Assembly (NCBI GenBank): GCA_017526905.1
Contig: JAFXQT010000077.1
Span: 1-64,000, forward strand
DNA length: 64,000 nt
Direction: 5' to 3'
DNA from: Bacteroidaceae bacterium
GTDB lineage: Bacteria > Bacteroidota > Bacteroidia > Bacteroidales > Bacteroidaceae
Made by a program: the position numbers and the translations under genes. The first letter of the stretch is position 1, and the number at the start of each line of letters is the position of its first letter. This document shows positions 7,568 to 16,913 of the stretch, piece by piece. The notes beneath the pieces are model-generated. The model searched no databases and was not told where the DNA came from. It saw only the letters and a program-made list of their open reading frames with translations.

Positions 7568-9355
7568 ATGAAGAAAAGAATCCAATTCAGCCTCGTGTAT
7601 CGAGACATGTGGCAGAGTTCCGGTAAGTTCCAGCCCCGCAAAGACCAGTTAGAACGCATCGCCCCCGTGATCATTGACATGGGCGTGTTCGACCGCGTGG
7701 AGACCAACGGCGGTGCCTTCGAGCAGGTGAACCTGCTGGCCGGCGAGAACCCCAATGCCGCCGTGCGCGCCTTCTGTAAGCCCTTCAACGAGGTGGGCAT
7801 CAAGACCCACATGCTGGACCGCGGCCTCAACGCCCTGCGCATGTACCCCGTGCCCGACGATGTGCGCGAGTTGCAATACAAGGTGAAGCATGCCCAAGGG
7901 GTTGACATTCCCCGTATCTTCTGCGGCCTGAACGATGTGCGCAACATCATCCCCTCGGTGAAGTGGGCCAAGGCTGCCGGCATGACACCACAGGCCACGC
8001 TGTGCATCACGACCTCGCCCGTACACACGGTGGACTACTACTCGGAGATAGCCGACCAGGTGATTGCTGCCGGCGCCGAGGAAATCTGCCTGAAGGACAT
8101 GGCCGGCATAGGACAGCCCGCACTGCTGGGCGCCCTGACCAAAGCCATCAAGACGAAGCACCCGGACGTGATCATCCAGTACCACGGCCACAGCGGACCG
8201 GGCCTGAGCATGGCCAGCATCCTGGAGGTGTGCAACAACGGCGCCGACGTAATCGACACCGCCATCGAGCCCCTGTCGTGGGGTAAGGTGCATCCGGACA
8301 TCATCAGCGTGCAGTCGATGCTGAAGAACGAGGGCTTCGAGGTGAAGGAGATAAATATGAACGCGTACATGCGTGCGCGCGCGTTGACACAGGAGTTTAT
8401 TGACGACTGGCTGGGCTACTTCATCAATCCGGGCAACAAACTGATGTCATCCCTCCTGCTGGGCTGCGGCCTGCCGGGCGGCATGATGGGCTCGATGATG
8501 GCCGACCTGGCTGGTATTCACGGCGTGATCAACCAGACGCTGAAGGCCAAGGGCCAGCCCGAGCTGTCGCAGGACGACATCCTGGTGCAGTTGTTCGAGG
8601 AGGTGGCCTATGTATGGCCGCGTGTGGGCTACCCACCACTGGTGACGCCGTTCTCTCAGTACGTGAAGAACATCGCGCTGATGAACCTGCTGACCATGGC
8701 ACAGGGCAAGGGCCGCTTCGTGATGATGGACGACAGCATGTGGGGTATGATCCTAGGCAAGAGCGGAAAGATTCCCGGCACCATCGCCCCCGAACTGGTG
8801 GAACTGGCCGCCAAGCAAGGACGCGAATTCACCACGGCCGACCCGCACACCCTGCTGGAACCGGCACTGCCCGGATTCATCAAGGAGATGGAAGAGAACG
8901 GTTGGGACCGCGGACAGGACGACGAGGAACTGTACGAGCTGGCCATGCACCCCGAGCAGTACCGCAACTACAAGAGCGGACAGGCCAAGAAGAACTTCCT
9001 GGCCGACCTGGAGAAGGCCAAGCTGGCCAAGATGCAGGCTGCCGGCGGCCCGAAACTCTCGGTGGAGGAACTCTCGGCCTTCAAGCATGCCAAGGCCGAC
9101 GCCATCGTGGCCCCACAGAACGGACAGATATTCTTCGAAATCACTGGCGACGCCGGCACCATGCGCTGCAGCGAGCCGGCCATCGGCAAGACGTACAAGG
9201 AAGGCGACTTCCTGTGCTATCTGCAAACGCCGTGGGGACAGACGCTGACCATTCCTGCCGCACTGGGTGGCACGCTGGTGGACGTTACCGCCCATCAGGG
9301 ACAAAAGGTGCTGAAGGGACAGGCCATTGCCTGGATTGAACGCGACAGCAAGTAA
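7568..9355 (+). CDS. Oxaloacetate decarboxylase / pyruvate carboxylase subunit B family protein lacking the biotin lysine
   Basis: The 595-residue protein starts MKKRIQFSLVYRDMWQSSGK and has the carboxyltransferase TIM barrel. FCGLNDVRNI, TTSPVHTVDYY, the active-site lysine in ICLKDMAG (K176) and the metal-binding H-x-H in QYHGHSGPG (H206, H208) are all present. A conserved PYC/OADA middle domain follows, and residues about 515-595 have the layout of a biotinyl/lipoyl hairpin domain. At the hairpin tip, where biotin enzymes have (A/E)MKM, this protein reads LQTPWGQTL (from L552), with no lysine. The usual LRDAHQS is also changed to YRDMWQS. It should transfer or remove the carboxyl group of oxaloacetate or pyruvate only if a separate biotin carrier is supplied. 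No biotin carboxylase or membrane beta subunit is adjacent. Family membership is sure, the reaction is not. Confidence 0.85.
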   Translation: MKKRIQFSLVYRDMWQSSGKFQPRKDQLERIAPVIIDMGVFDRVETNGGAFEQVNLLAGENPNAAVRAFCKPFNEVGIKTHMLDRGLNALRMYPVPDDVRELQYKVKHAQGVDIPRIFCGLNDVRNIIPSVKWAKAAGMTPQATLCITTSPVHTVDYYSEIADQVIAAGAEEICLKDMAGIGQPALLGALTKAIKTKHPDVIIQYHGHSGPGLSMASILEVCNNGADVIDTAIEPLSWGKVHPDIISVQSMLKNEGFEVKEINMNAYMRARALTQEFIDDWLGYFINPGNKLMSSLLLGCGLPGGMMGSMMADLAGIHGVINQTLKAKGQPELSQDDILVQLFEEVAYVWPRVGYPPLVTPFSQYVKNIALMNLLTMAQGKGRFVMMDDSMWGMILGKSGKIPGTIAPELVELAAKQGREFTTADPHTLLEPALPGFIKEMEENGWDRGQDDEELYELAMHPEQYRNYKSGQAKKNFLADLEKAKLAKMQAAGGPKLSVEELSAFKHAKADAIVAPQNGQIFFEITGDAGTMRCSEPAIGKTYKEGDFLCYLQTPWGQTLTIPAALGGTLVDVTAHQGQKVLKGQAIAWIERDSK

Positions 9356-9366
9356 GCGAATGATGC

Positions 9367-9400
9367 GCTCGGCCCGAAGGGACGCTTCGCTTGCGAAGAA
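9367..9400. repeat. Dispersed palindromic element, copy 1
   Basis: The segment starts GCTCGGCCCGAAGGG and contains CTTCGCTTGCGAAG, a small self-complementary core. The GCTCGGCCC, GAAGGG-C-CGCTTCGCT and GCGAAGAA parts recur at 14531-14598. It lies just downstream of the decarboxylase stop. Confidence 0.5.
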
Positions 9401-9590
9401 TGACGAATGACGAATAACGAATGACGAATAAGGATTACCTTCAGAAGAAGCTGGCCTCCCTCATTCGTCATTAGTCATTAGTCATTCATCATTCGTAATT
9501 CGTCATTCATCATTCGTCATTCGTCATTCGTAATTAGTCATTCGTCATTAGTCATTAGTCATTCATCATTCGTCATTCATCATTCTCCCC
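9398..9590. repeat. ATTCGTC/ATTAGTC heptamer microsatellite with an inverted arm
   Basis: A short block of GAATGAC-type units (9398-9430) is followed after about 30 bp by about 120 bp of the complementary ATTCGTC, ATTAGTC and ATTCATC units (9462-9585). The two can pair into a long hairpin. It fills the gap between two convergent genes, where it could act as a two-way transcription stop. No gene is seen in this 240 bp gap. Confidence 0.8.
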
Positions 9591-9594
9591 GCGC

Positions 9595-10809
9595 TCAGGA
9601 GGTAAGTCGGCCTTTTGTATAGAAGGCACGCGTGGCCCCGAAGAAGAGGACCATACCTGCCAGCTGGGTCAAAGCCACGCACCAAAACGCGGCACCATAA
9701 CTCAGGTGCTCGGCAATGAAGCCGCCGGCCAGCACGCCCAGACCGATGCCCACGTCCCAGGAGATGAGCAGGGTGGAATTGGCCGTTCCGCGCTCGTTGT
9801 GGTGTGCCATGGAGATAATCATGTTCTGGAAGGCGGGCCACAGGTGGCCGTTGCCCAGCCCTAACAGCAATGCCGAGCCGTAATAGCCCCAGGCGTTGGG
9901 GCAGAGCACGAACAGCAGGTAGGCCACGGAGGAAATGACGGTGCCCTCGGCAGCATTCATCAGCAGCTTGCCTTGGCGCAACGCCTTGGCACCCTGCAGG
10001 CGTGATGCCACCAACCCCACAGCCAACAGCAGGAACCAAGTGCCGGTGCCACCGGTAATGCCCATGACATCGCGGCTGTAGATGGCCAGGTAGTTGCTCA
10101 TCACGCCGAAACAGAAGCCGAAGAACACCATGTTCACCGCCAGCAGCCAACCGCGAAGCAGGAAGAAGCGGTCCAGGGAGAGAAGGGGGCGGGAGGAGGA
10201 ATGAGTGCGCATCGCGGTTTCCCCGCGATGGCCGAGCGCATCATTCTTCATCTTCACCCCCGCATCCACCGCCATGCCCAGGCCGGCGATAATCAGTGCC
10301 AGCCAGAACAGCAGCTGAAAGTTGTCGGTGAGGCGATACAGATAGATAGCCACGGTGGGCGCCACCGCCATGGCCAGGTTGTTGGACAGACCATAGTAGC
10401 CGATGCCCTCGTTGCGTCGCGATGAGGGGAGCACGTCGATAGCCACCGTGGAATTGGCCACCGTGAGCGCGCCGAACGGGGCACCGTGCAGCGTGCGCAC
10501 GATGGTGAACAGCAGCAGGGACGAGGCTCCCAGATAGCCGCCGAAGAAGATGAAGAACAGGAAGAAGCAGACCATCAGCACACGCTTGCGCGGGAAGGAA
10601 TCGACCATGAAACCGCTGAACGGGCGCGCCAGCAGGGCCGTGAATGTGTAGCCGCTCAGCACCAGACCCACCACATCCTTGGTGGCATCGAACTGCTCCA
10701 CCAGATAAAGCGGCAGCAACGGCGTGAGCAGATAGAAGGCAAAGAAGAGGGCGAAGTTGGCTGCCATGACGCGGCAGTAGTTGGGATTCCAAAGGCGTTC
10801 CTGTGTCAT
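9595..10809 (-). CDS. Major facilitator superfamily (MFS) transporter
   Basis: The 404-residue inner-membrane protein has about 12 hydrophobic segments. The MFS loop motif appears as 'RPFSGFMVDSFPRKRVLM' between helices 2 and 3, and a similar 'ASRLQGAKALRQG' loop lies between helices 8 and 9. It starts MTQERLWNPNYCRVMAANFA. The start at 10809 is preferred over a longer frame because a -7 promoter element lies at 10837. The central cytoplasmic loop (about residues 190-215) contains a REP-like palindrome at DNA level. The substrate is not predictable; relatives are annotated as drug or sugar efflux carriers. It is a single gene, convergent with the decarboxylase gene. Confidence 0.88.
   Translation of the reverse strand: MTQERLWNPNYCRVMAANFALFFAFYLLTPLLPLYLVEQFDATKDVVGLVLSGYTFTALLARPFSGFMVDSFPRKRVLMVCFFLFFIFFGGYLGASSLLLFTIVRTLHGAPFGALTVANSTVAIDVLPSSRRNEGIGYYGLSNNLAMAVAPTVAIYLYRLTDNFQLLFWLALIIAGLGMAVDAGVKMKNDALGHRGETAMRTHSSSRPLLSLDRFFLLRGWLLAVNMVFFGFCFGVMSNYLAIYSRDVMGITGGTGTWFLLLAVGLVASRLQGAKALRQGKLLMNAAEGTVISSVAYLLFVLCPNAWGYYGSALLLGLGNGHLWPAFQNMIISMAHHNERGTANSTLLISWDVGIGLGVLAGGFIAEHLSYGAAFWCVALTQLAGMVLFFGATRAFYTKGRLTS
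10206..10231. repeat. REP-like palindrome inside the MFS gene (copy 1 of 5)
   Basis: CATCGCGG (10210-10217), loop TTTCC and CCGCGATG (10223-10230) are preceded by GTGCG. The layout is the same as the copies at 45008, 49201, 49285 and 58169. It falls in the central loop region of the MFS protein. Confidence 0.6.
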
Positions 10810-10836
10810 GTGCGGACTGGTTTGCTTTTTGCGGCT

Positions 10837-10845
10837 GCAAAGGTA
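10837..10845 (-). promoter_or_regulatory. -7 element of the MFS gene
   Basis: TACCTTTGC on the minus strand lies 27 bp before the ATG. No convincing -33 box is seen. The rest of the gap up to 11042 holds nothing I can assign. Confidence 0.55.
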
Positions 10846-11042
10846 AGCAGAAAAATCCGAACAGGGGGTACGTGCCTCAGGAAAAATGTGCACGCTCACG
10901 CCACTGAGCTCACATATGGAGCCTTAAAGCCTAACGCACGCCCTATCTTGACGACGGACGCCTGTTCAGCCTCGTTGCCAGGTGTGCGCAAAGGCCTCAT
11001 TTCTTTCCGAGGATAAGGGCTACTATTGAGGCACGATGCCCA

Positions 11043-13580
11043 TCAATCAACATGCTCTTGCTCAAGTTCTTTTTCTGGCAAAATACTCCCCCATTCTTCA
11101 GAACCGCCCAACTTCTTGAGATTACCGGTCAAGTCTGCACATTCGGCTTCAATCGGCCATTTCGTCTTTGAAGTTGCATCCTCAGCGTTAAATCGCTTAC
11201 CACCATTCGCATCTTTCCAATATGGACGGATCTGGATGTACAGCTTATCGCCACCAGCTATACTGATTTTAGGTTTCCAATTCGTAATAAAAGAGAAGAG
11301 CAATGTATAACGACCTGACCTGTTCACATTAAACGGAACCTTACGTGGAGATAATAACACCTTCCCATTAGAATCATATATCGTTACTCTTGCCCCCCAA
11401 CTGGCAATTCGGGAACCATTCCTTACGTCAACAACAGCACAATACTTGTACATGCTGTAATCTTGAACATTCATAGTTGAATGCCCCCACGTCTGAGTTC
11501 CATTGGCATCGACATAACCTTCTGTGAAATTGCTCCAATCATATAATGGAGCGCCATATACTTGATTTGCCGCATTCAATACGATTTTCGGGGTTCCTAC
11601 TTCATACGTTATCTCATCCCCTTCACACACAATGGCATCTTCCAATTCTACTCCAAAATATGTGGACACTGTACCATCTTTGACAGGATAGATATAAGGC
11701 AAGAAGTGGACATCCATAACATCTTCCGGCACAATGCCATTAGCCTTGAATCTGTATATGACATCTTCCTCTACCTCAGGCCGATTCGTATAGTTAGCCG
11801 ACGGCTCCTCATCTCCATCTACCATCAACATATCAATATAATTGTTGTCTTTCACAGGCCCAAAGAACATCCTCATGCCTGGATAATAGGTTTTCGATTT
11901 AATAAAAGCATTGATACCGTCCAAATCTTTATACGAGCAATATGCACTGGCTTCGAAATAGCCATCATTCAACGTACAATTACCGGATTTTCCTGCAATT
12001 TTTGGTGAGAAATCGGTACTGTATTTAATTAGATGTTTAGTAAGGAATTTAGCCACTTGTTTGTCCCACATGTGAATTCCGAGTGGTGCCACGTGAACTT
12101 GTACGTCGCCATAGGCATCGACCCAGAAACTGACTTTCCCTTCGGGACTGAACCATCCTCCTTTGTCACTCCATAAGTTAAAACTGCCTTCTGCTTCGGC
12201 ATAGGCTTCCAGGTTGGCACCTATCGTAGCTGCAAAAGCGGCTGCGACCTCAATACCTGCCGCCACCCTGAATGAAGCTCCAATCTTAAAATGCCCATTC
12301 AATCCTATATTCTTTATAATTGCACTCCCCCCGAGATTCGTCAGGTCATCAAAATCCCTTCTCTCGCCGTTCTTCACCTCATAGCCAGTGTGCTTTTTAG
12401 CCGAAACAAAATGCATGGCAGAACTTACACTTCCACCGATTGTCAACTCCGGTTTCACATTCCCTGTCAAGATAAAAGCAATAGGTACAGGAGTCACACA
12501 TAATGGCACTCGTAACGTAGGATTGTCCCAAGCCTTACTCTTTTGAGGTACCCAGTCAGCATATCCGATGGTTCTCTTTCTACCAGATCCCGATCCAAAC
12601 AACTTGGCAAGTTTTGCTTGGTCATCCATCCACATTTGGGAGTATTGCCCAATCTTATCCATTGCCAATTTGCTCTTCGGGGTTGCCGTAGCTTCGTATC
12701 CACATTCCACACATACATCAAACTCACTCCAGGTATCCTGATAATTCAGCTCATATTCCGCATCCTCATCTCTTTCACAATGGGCCTGAATATAATTCAT
12801 GATTTTAAGCTTCAATGCCAAATAGGGCGTTCCCAAATCAGATCCACTAACAATTTGTTTATTTATTGCATCTGTCATGGCCTTGAACAAATCCTTTGAC
12901 GCCGCTGTAGCATCAAAATAACGTTCTAGATCACGTGTATCCATGCACCAATTCAGCAACTCATCTGGCAGGACATCCATTGTAGTTGTGTCTTGGGTTT
13001 CTGCACGTGTAAATCGGCCTTTTCCTTGTCGGGTAGCAATCTGAATTGAATCAAAAGCTCGCCAGTCAGTAATCACGGAATCGCGCAATTCCAACCCATA
13101 CTTTGCCAGTTCGGCGCTATCCAACTCATTATATTGCGGACTTGCCAGATTGGCATCTATGCGATAGTCCAGATGCTTATATACATCCTCGATAGAAGTA
13201 TGTGTGGTCACAACCCTGAGTATGCCTCCTTGGTTTTCAACCGAAAGGACTCGGTGGTTAAGGCCATAGGGTAACTTATGCGAAATACCTGTTGCCAACT
13301 TGGAGCCTTTCGTAGGCTGATATTGCCGCGGCATGGTACTGCTAAAGTACAAAATAGTATCGGCCTCCACACGGATCAGATAGTCCTGAAGGTTGTCTGT
13401 GACAAAGATTACGCTGTCGTTAAACTGATAGGTGATTGAGCCATATTCGCTCTCAACAGTCACCGGCTCGTCGAAACCTTTTTCTTCTTCAGGTACGATG
13501 TATTCCTCCATGGAGAGGGTGCAAGCGGTGAGGAGGGCCATCACAAGTGCGGATATAGAAAGGAAGGCAAGCTTTTTCAT
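11043..13580 (-). CDS. Large surface/periplasmic lipoprotein of unknown function, last gene of the giant-protein cluster
   Basis: The 845-residue protein has a lipoprotein signal, MKKLAFLSISALVMALLTAC, with the lipobox LTAC. After the cysteine come a charged linker, a beta-rich N-terminal part and a CVECGYEATA segment (C-x-x-C near residue 290). A small-residue stretch (about 440-475, rich in Ala and Gly, 'AAAFAATIGANLEAYAEAEG') sits in a beta-rich region. A C-terminal beta domain begins near 'VRNGSRIASWGARVTIYDSNG'. It probably sits on the outer membrane. The DNA looks clearly more AT-rich than its neighbours, suggesting a different history or a swapped allele. It lies 87 bp downstream of the 274-residue lipoprotein on the same strand. 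I do not recognise a family. Confidence 0.75.
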   Translation of the reverse strand: MKKLAFLSISALVMALLTACTLSMEEYIVPEEEKGFDEPVTVESEYGSITYQFNDSVIFVTDNLQDYLIRVEADTILYFSSTMPRQYQPTKGSKLATGISHKLPYGLNHRVLSVENQGGILRVVTTHTSIEDVYKHLDYRIDANLASPQYNELDSAELAKYGLELRDSVITDWRAFDSIQIATRQGKGRFTRAETQDTTTMDVLPDELLNWCMDTRDLERYFDATAASKDLFKAMTDAINKQIVSGSDLGTPYLALKLKIMNYIQAHCERDEDAEYELNYQDTWSEFDVCVECGYEATATPKSKLAMDKIGQYSQMWMDDQAKLAKLFGSGSGRKRTIGYADWVPQKSKAWDNPTLRVPLCVTPVPIAFILTGNVKPELTIGGSVSSAMHFVSAKKHTGYEVKNGERRDFDDLTNLGGSAIIKNIGLNGHFKIGASFRVAAGIEVAAAFAATIGANLEAYAEAEGSFNLWSDKGGWFSPEGKVSFWVDAYGDVQVHVAPLGIHMWDKQVAKFLTKHLIKYSTDFSPKIAGKSGNCTLNDGYFEASAYCSYKDLDGINAFIKSKTYYPGMRMFFGPVKDNNYIDMLMVDGDEEPSANYTNRPEVEEDVIYRFKANGIVPEDVMDVHFLPYIYPVKDGTVSTYFGVELEDAIVCEGDEITYEVGTPKIVLNAANQVYGAPLYDWSNFTEGYVDANGTQTWGHSTMNVQDYSMYKYCAVVDVRNGSRIASWGARVTIYDSNGKVLLSPRKVPFNVNRSGRYTLLFSFITNWKPKISIAGGDKLYIQIRPYWKDANGGKRFNAEDATSKTKWPIEAECADLTGNLKKLGGSEEWGSILPEKELEQEHVD

Positions 13581-13667
13581 AATCGTAAGCTTTTATATAG
13601 CATTTATTGGTGGGAAGTTCTGTAAGGGTTGGGCTATGTGCTCCGTGCGGTAAGGGGAGCGTGCCTT

Positions 13668-14492
13668 TTATTTCAGGTCAATCTTCAATGGGTTGGATGG
13701 CGTGCCATGGCTCTCACCATCGAAGAGGATGCGCGTACGCGTGGTGTAAAGACGATGGTTCGTGGGGTCGTAGGCACGGATGGAAATATATTCGTGTTGC
13801 GTGGTCCAGGGCACATTATCATCCTCTTCTTCCTCATCATCGAAGAAGTCGGGATCCTCATCATCGGACGTATAGCGGTATTCCGACCCAGCACGGAATA
13901 TGGTGAAGGATGTGCCGTAGGCCTCGAAGTTGTGGGCGAAATCGCGCACCTCGTTACCACAGAAGGCTGCCACTATCATATCAGGGGTTGGCTGTTCGCC
14001 ATTCACCGTGACGTTGGCGTAGATGACGGTCTCGTAGGGATATGTTTTCACGTTGAGTTCCCAAGGTTCGAGCACACAGACGGCACAACTATCCCTGAGT
14101 CGTGCCGACACCGACTGGACATAGACGGTAGTCCAACCAGGCGACTGTGCAATCATGGTCGAAGGCGTGATGACGACGATGGCATTGCCTCGCTGGCCCT
14201 CTTCGAGCTCGTCGGAGTAGTCGGAACCGTCCAGACCCCAGTCGTAGTCGTCGGTATAGTAGAACAGGTCCTCAATGTTTACCGTGTCAGGATCGAAGAT
14301 AGGGGTCAGCATGAAGTGGTCGCCCGTCATCACATACATCGTGTCGCGATCCAGGTGCATCGTCACCGCCACGCGCTCGGGGTTGCCTTCGAGGTCGTAG
14401 TCCAACAGGCCACAGGAAGCCATGCTCGCTGCCGCCACGATGAGCAGTGTGCAATGCTTGAGGTATGATGTATAATGTTTTCGCATAGTCAT
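13668..14492 (-). CDS. Lipoprotein with the same terminal domain as the cluster's first gene
   Basis: The 274-residue protein begins MTMRKHYTSYLKHCTLLIVA and has a lipobox-like ASMASC. Its second half matches the N-terminal domain of the 987-residue protein at 32741-35704. YPYETVIYANVTVNG aligns with YNHETIVYADLNFNF, IVAAFCGNEVRDF with TIGAFVDGECRAS, and ILFDGESHGTPSNP with VMFDGESHITPSNR. An acidic insert (DDEDPDFFDDEEEEDD) interrupts this domain. It is probably anchored in the outer membrane. The shared domain suggests that the two products bind the same partner or assemble together. An alternative Met (third codon) is equally possible as start. Function unknown. Confidence 0.78.
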   Translation of the reverse strand: MTMRKHYTSYLKHCTLLIVAAASMASCGLLDYDLEGNPERVAVTMHLDRDTMYVMTGDHFMLTPIFDPDTVNIEDLFYYTDDYDWGLDGSDYSDELEEGQRGNAIVVITPSTMIAQSPGWTTVYVQSVSARLRDSCAVCVLEPWELNVKTYPYETVIYANVTVNGEQPTPDMIVAAFCGNEVRDFAHNFEAYGTSFTIFRAGSEYRYTSDDEDPDFFDDEEEEDDNVPWTTQHEYISIRAYDPTNHRLYTTRTRILFDGESHGTPSNPLKIDLK

Positions 14493-14530
14493 GAAGCGTT
14501 ATACATAAGAACTTTCATCTGTCAACTCTC

Positions 14531-14598
14531 CGCTCGGCCCGCGCTCGACCTTAAGTCGCTTCTCACTTGAAGAAGGGCCGCTTCGCTCCGGCGAAGAA
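14531..14598. repeat. Dispersed palindromic element, copy 2
   Basis: CGCTCGGCCC at 14531, then GAAGGGCCGCTTCGCTCCGG and GCGAAGAA near 14572-14598, repeat the element at 9367 with an internal insertion. It lies in the gap between two genes of the giant-protein cluster. Confidence 0.45.
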
Positions 14599-14614
14599 CT
14601 CGCCAACTCACCAC

Positions 14615-16882
14615 CTACTGCTTAGCCGGTGCCGTAATGGTGACGATATTGGAATCCTGCCCGTGCCGCCCATCGGCATACTGCACGTGGATATAGTATT
14701 GTGCCGTCTGTTCCTTGTCGGCCGGCCGCAGCAAATGATCGGAGTAGGTGCGGTCGGTGATTTCCACATTACGCAGATAAGTGAATTTGTCCTGACCCGG
14801 TCCCTTGCGGTAGATGCAGAAGTAGCAGCGGCCCTCGGGCAGTTGCTTTGTGTCGGCATCCCAAGCCAAGCGGGTTTCAGACTGCTGTTCCATAAACGAG
14901 CCGCTCAGCAGGATGGGCACATCGACGGTGCGCGGTCCGCGATGGCGGAAGCTGACGGCCAGCGACTGCACCTTGAAAGGCGAGGCATTGGTGCTCTGGA
15001 TCAGATAGTAGTAGCGCCCCGTCTGCAGGTAGGGCGGGTTGTCGTTGACGACAATCATATTGTCGTGTGCACGCAGCGAGTCGGCATCAAAGCGCCCGAT
15101 GCGTTTCCACGTGCCCGACTCGCCGGCACGGCGGTAGAGCGAGTGAAACTTCATGTCGGCATCGGCACCCACCACCCATTCCATGTGGATGCCAGTGGTG
15201 TCGTTTTGCGACGAGCGGTGGATATGTGCCACCGTCGGCGGCGTGATATGCGGGCGCTCCACCTCCAGCCACGGGCTCCAGTCGCCCACGTTGGTCGAGA
15301 AGTCCACCGCACGCACCTTATAGTACAGGTACTTCTGGTTCACATCGAGTGCCAGCGTGTCGGTATAGACATTCTCGCGGATACCGCCTTGGTTGCGCAC
15401 CAGGAAGGTGTGCGTGGTGTCGTTGGCAAAGGCTACATCGTAGTAGGCGATGTCGTCCTCCTGCGAGGGGTGCCACGAAAGCATGGCCTGCAACTTCAGG
15501 TCACCCCGTGCGGCCAGCGTGTCGAGATTGATGTCGGGGAAGGTCACTTTCAGCCCGGTGGGTGGGTCGGGTGCCTTGTAGTCGCGCAGACTGATTTGCT
15601 GCACGAAGGAATGGCTCTCATTGCCCGCGTCGTCGTAGGCCGCCACATAGACCATCCCGGTACGTTTGCCTGTCACATCGACGGTGAGCATGGTGTCGGT
15701 GGGTGCTATCAGGTCCACGTTGAGCGGTTGCCAGGGCGCGCCCTCGCTGCGCAGGGCATTGTAATAAACGCGGTAGCCTGCGAAGTCGGGTTCGCGGTAG
15801 GGCTTCTCCCAAATAATATGAGCGATGACCTTGGCCATGGGATCCTCCTCCGGGCGCTCCAGCACAATCAGCTTCAGGTTGGGTGCGGTGGGCGGTTGGA
15901 TGTCGCGCACCACGATGCGTCGCGCCGGGGTGGGTTCGGTCAGGTCGCCGAAGGCATCGTAGGCTCGGATGCGGTACTCCCACACGCCCAGTTCGGGCAC
16001 CGAGTCGCCGAAGAGGCAGTAGTCCTCGCCTTCGGGCTGCTCCACCATGGATACATAGGGCTTCTTGTTCACACGCTCCCAGTCGCGGTCGAAGTGCATA
16101 CCGCGCAGGTCGCTCACCTGCCGACGGTCTATCTCGAAGCTGGAGTGCTGGCCGTCCCACCAGCCGATGGTCAGCGTGTGGGGTGTCGAGAGCGAATCCA
16201 CCATGCGCGGTGTGTAGGGCTCGGGCACGTATGGCACGTTCAGCACATCCTCGGCCACGCCCGGCTCGAAGATGAGCCGTCCGCCGTTCTCCCACCGCGT
16301 GGGCTGTACATAGTAGTCGTATTTCTTGCCCGCCTCGGCCGTGCGGTCCACCAGGCGCACCGCCATGTCAGTGGCCAGATCCCTGCGCCACTCTGCCACC
16401 AGCATGGCAAAGCCGTAGGACATGTCCTGGTCGCTGTTGTACTCTAAGGTGCGCCCCATCACCGACTGATCCTCCTTGCGGTTCTCAGCCTCGCCGTAGA
16501 GCACACCCTGCGGCACCTTGGCCAGCGAGTCCGTGGGCGGATACTTTGCCTGGAACTGCTCCAGCGTGAGAGGCTTCAGGCCATAGGCCAACGTGTCGAT
16601 ATGCAACCCGCGCCGGGTGGAATCCTTGGGCACGCGCAGCACGTTGACGCCGAAGTCGGCCAGGTATTTCCACGACACGTAGTCCTCGGCCGCCCAGCGC
16701 AGCACAATGCTGTCACCGTAGGCCCGCGTGAGCAACTTGATCTTGGTGGTTACCAAAGGCAGCACTCGCTGGCGCGCTACGGTGGAGTGTGGGTTGGCGG
16801 TGCCACCGGCCGTCTGCTGCGCGCTGGCGGTAGTGCCAGCGGCAAGCAAGACCATAGAGAGGATGATTGACTTATAGTTCAT
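14615..16882 (-). CDS. Exported fibronectin type III-like protein of the giant-protein cluster
   Basis: The 755-residue protein has a signal peptide (MNYKSIILSMVLLAAGTTAS, then AQQ). Most of the rest looks like a chain of fibronectin type III-type domains, with repeated features such as 'ITLRW/SWHPSQED', 'YRVYYNALRS', 'KVRAVDFSTNVGDWSPWLEV', 'YYYLIQSTN' and 'YYIHVQYADGRHGQDSN'. No catalytic motif is seen. It lies 31 bp downstream of the 4611-residue gene and 122 bp upstream of the 274-residue lipoprotein, so co-transcription is likely. FN3 chains commonly act as spacers or binding scaffolds. I infer that this protein binds or displays the giant protein. Confidence 0.82.
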   Translation of the reverse strand: MNYKSIILSMVLLAAGTTASAQQTAGGTANPHSTVARQRVLPLVTTKIKLLTRAYGDSIVLRWAAEDYVSWKYLADFGVNVLRVPKDSTRRGLHIDTLAYGLKPLTLEQFQAKYPPTDSLAKVPQGVLYGEAENRKEDQSVMGRTLEYNSDQDMSYGFAMLVAEWRRDLATDMAVRLVDRTAEAGKKYDYYVQPTRWENGGRLIFEPGVAEDVLNVPYVPEPYTPRMVDSLSTPHTLTIGWWDGQHSSFEIDRRQVSDLRGMHFDRDWERVNKKPYVSMVEQPEGEDYCLFGDSVPELGVWEYRIRAYDAFGDLTEPTPARRIVVRDIQPPTAPNLKLIVLERPEEDPMAKVIAHIIWEKPYREPDFAGYRVYYNALRSEGAPWQPLNVDLIAPTDTMLTVDVTGKRTGMVYVAAYDDAGNESHSFVQQISLRDYKAPDPPTGLKVTFPDINLDTLAARGDLKLQAMLSWHPSQEDDIAYYDVAFANDTTHTFLVRNQGGIRENVYTDTLALDVNQKYLYYKVRAVDFSTNVGDWSPWLEVERPHITPPTVAHIHRSSQNDTTGIHMEWVVGADADMKFHSLYRRAGESGTWKRIGRFDADSLRAHDNMIVVNDNPPYLQTGRYYYLIQSTNASPFKVQSLAVSFRHRGPRTVDVPILLSGSFMEQQSETRLAWDADTKQLPEGRCYFCIYRKGPGQDKFTYLRNVEITDRTYSDHLLRPADKEQTAQYYIHVQYADGRHGQDSNIVTITAPAKQ

Positions 16883-16913
16883 TGTCTATTCCTATTTGCT
16901 GTTATTATATTCC

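Noticed and set aside
10896..11000. A 34-codon minus-strand frame (MRPLRTPGNEAEQASVVKIG...)
   Set aside because: It looks slightly protein-like and could be a gene remnant, but it is short, has no promoter and I cannot match it to a family.
14567..16447. A 626-codon open frame antisense to the FN3 gene
   Set aside because: No domain or promoter, and the minus-strand FN3 protein explains the region.
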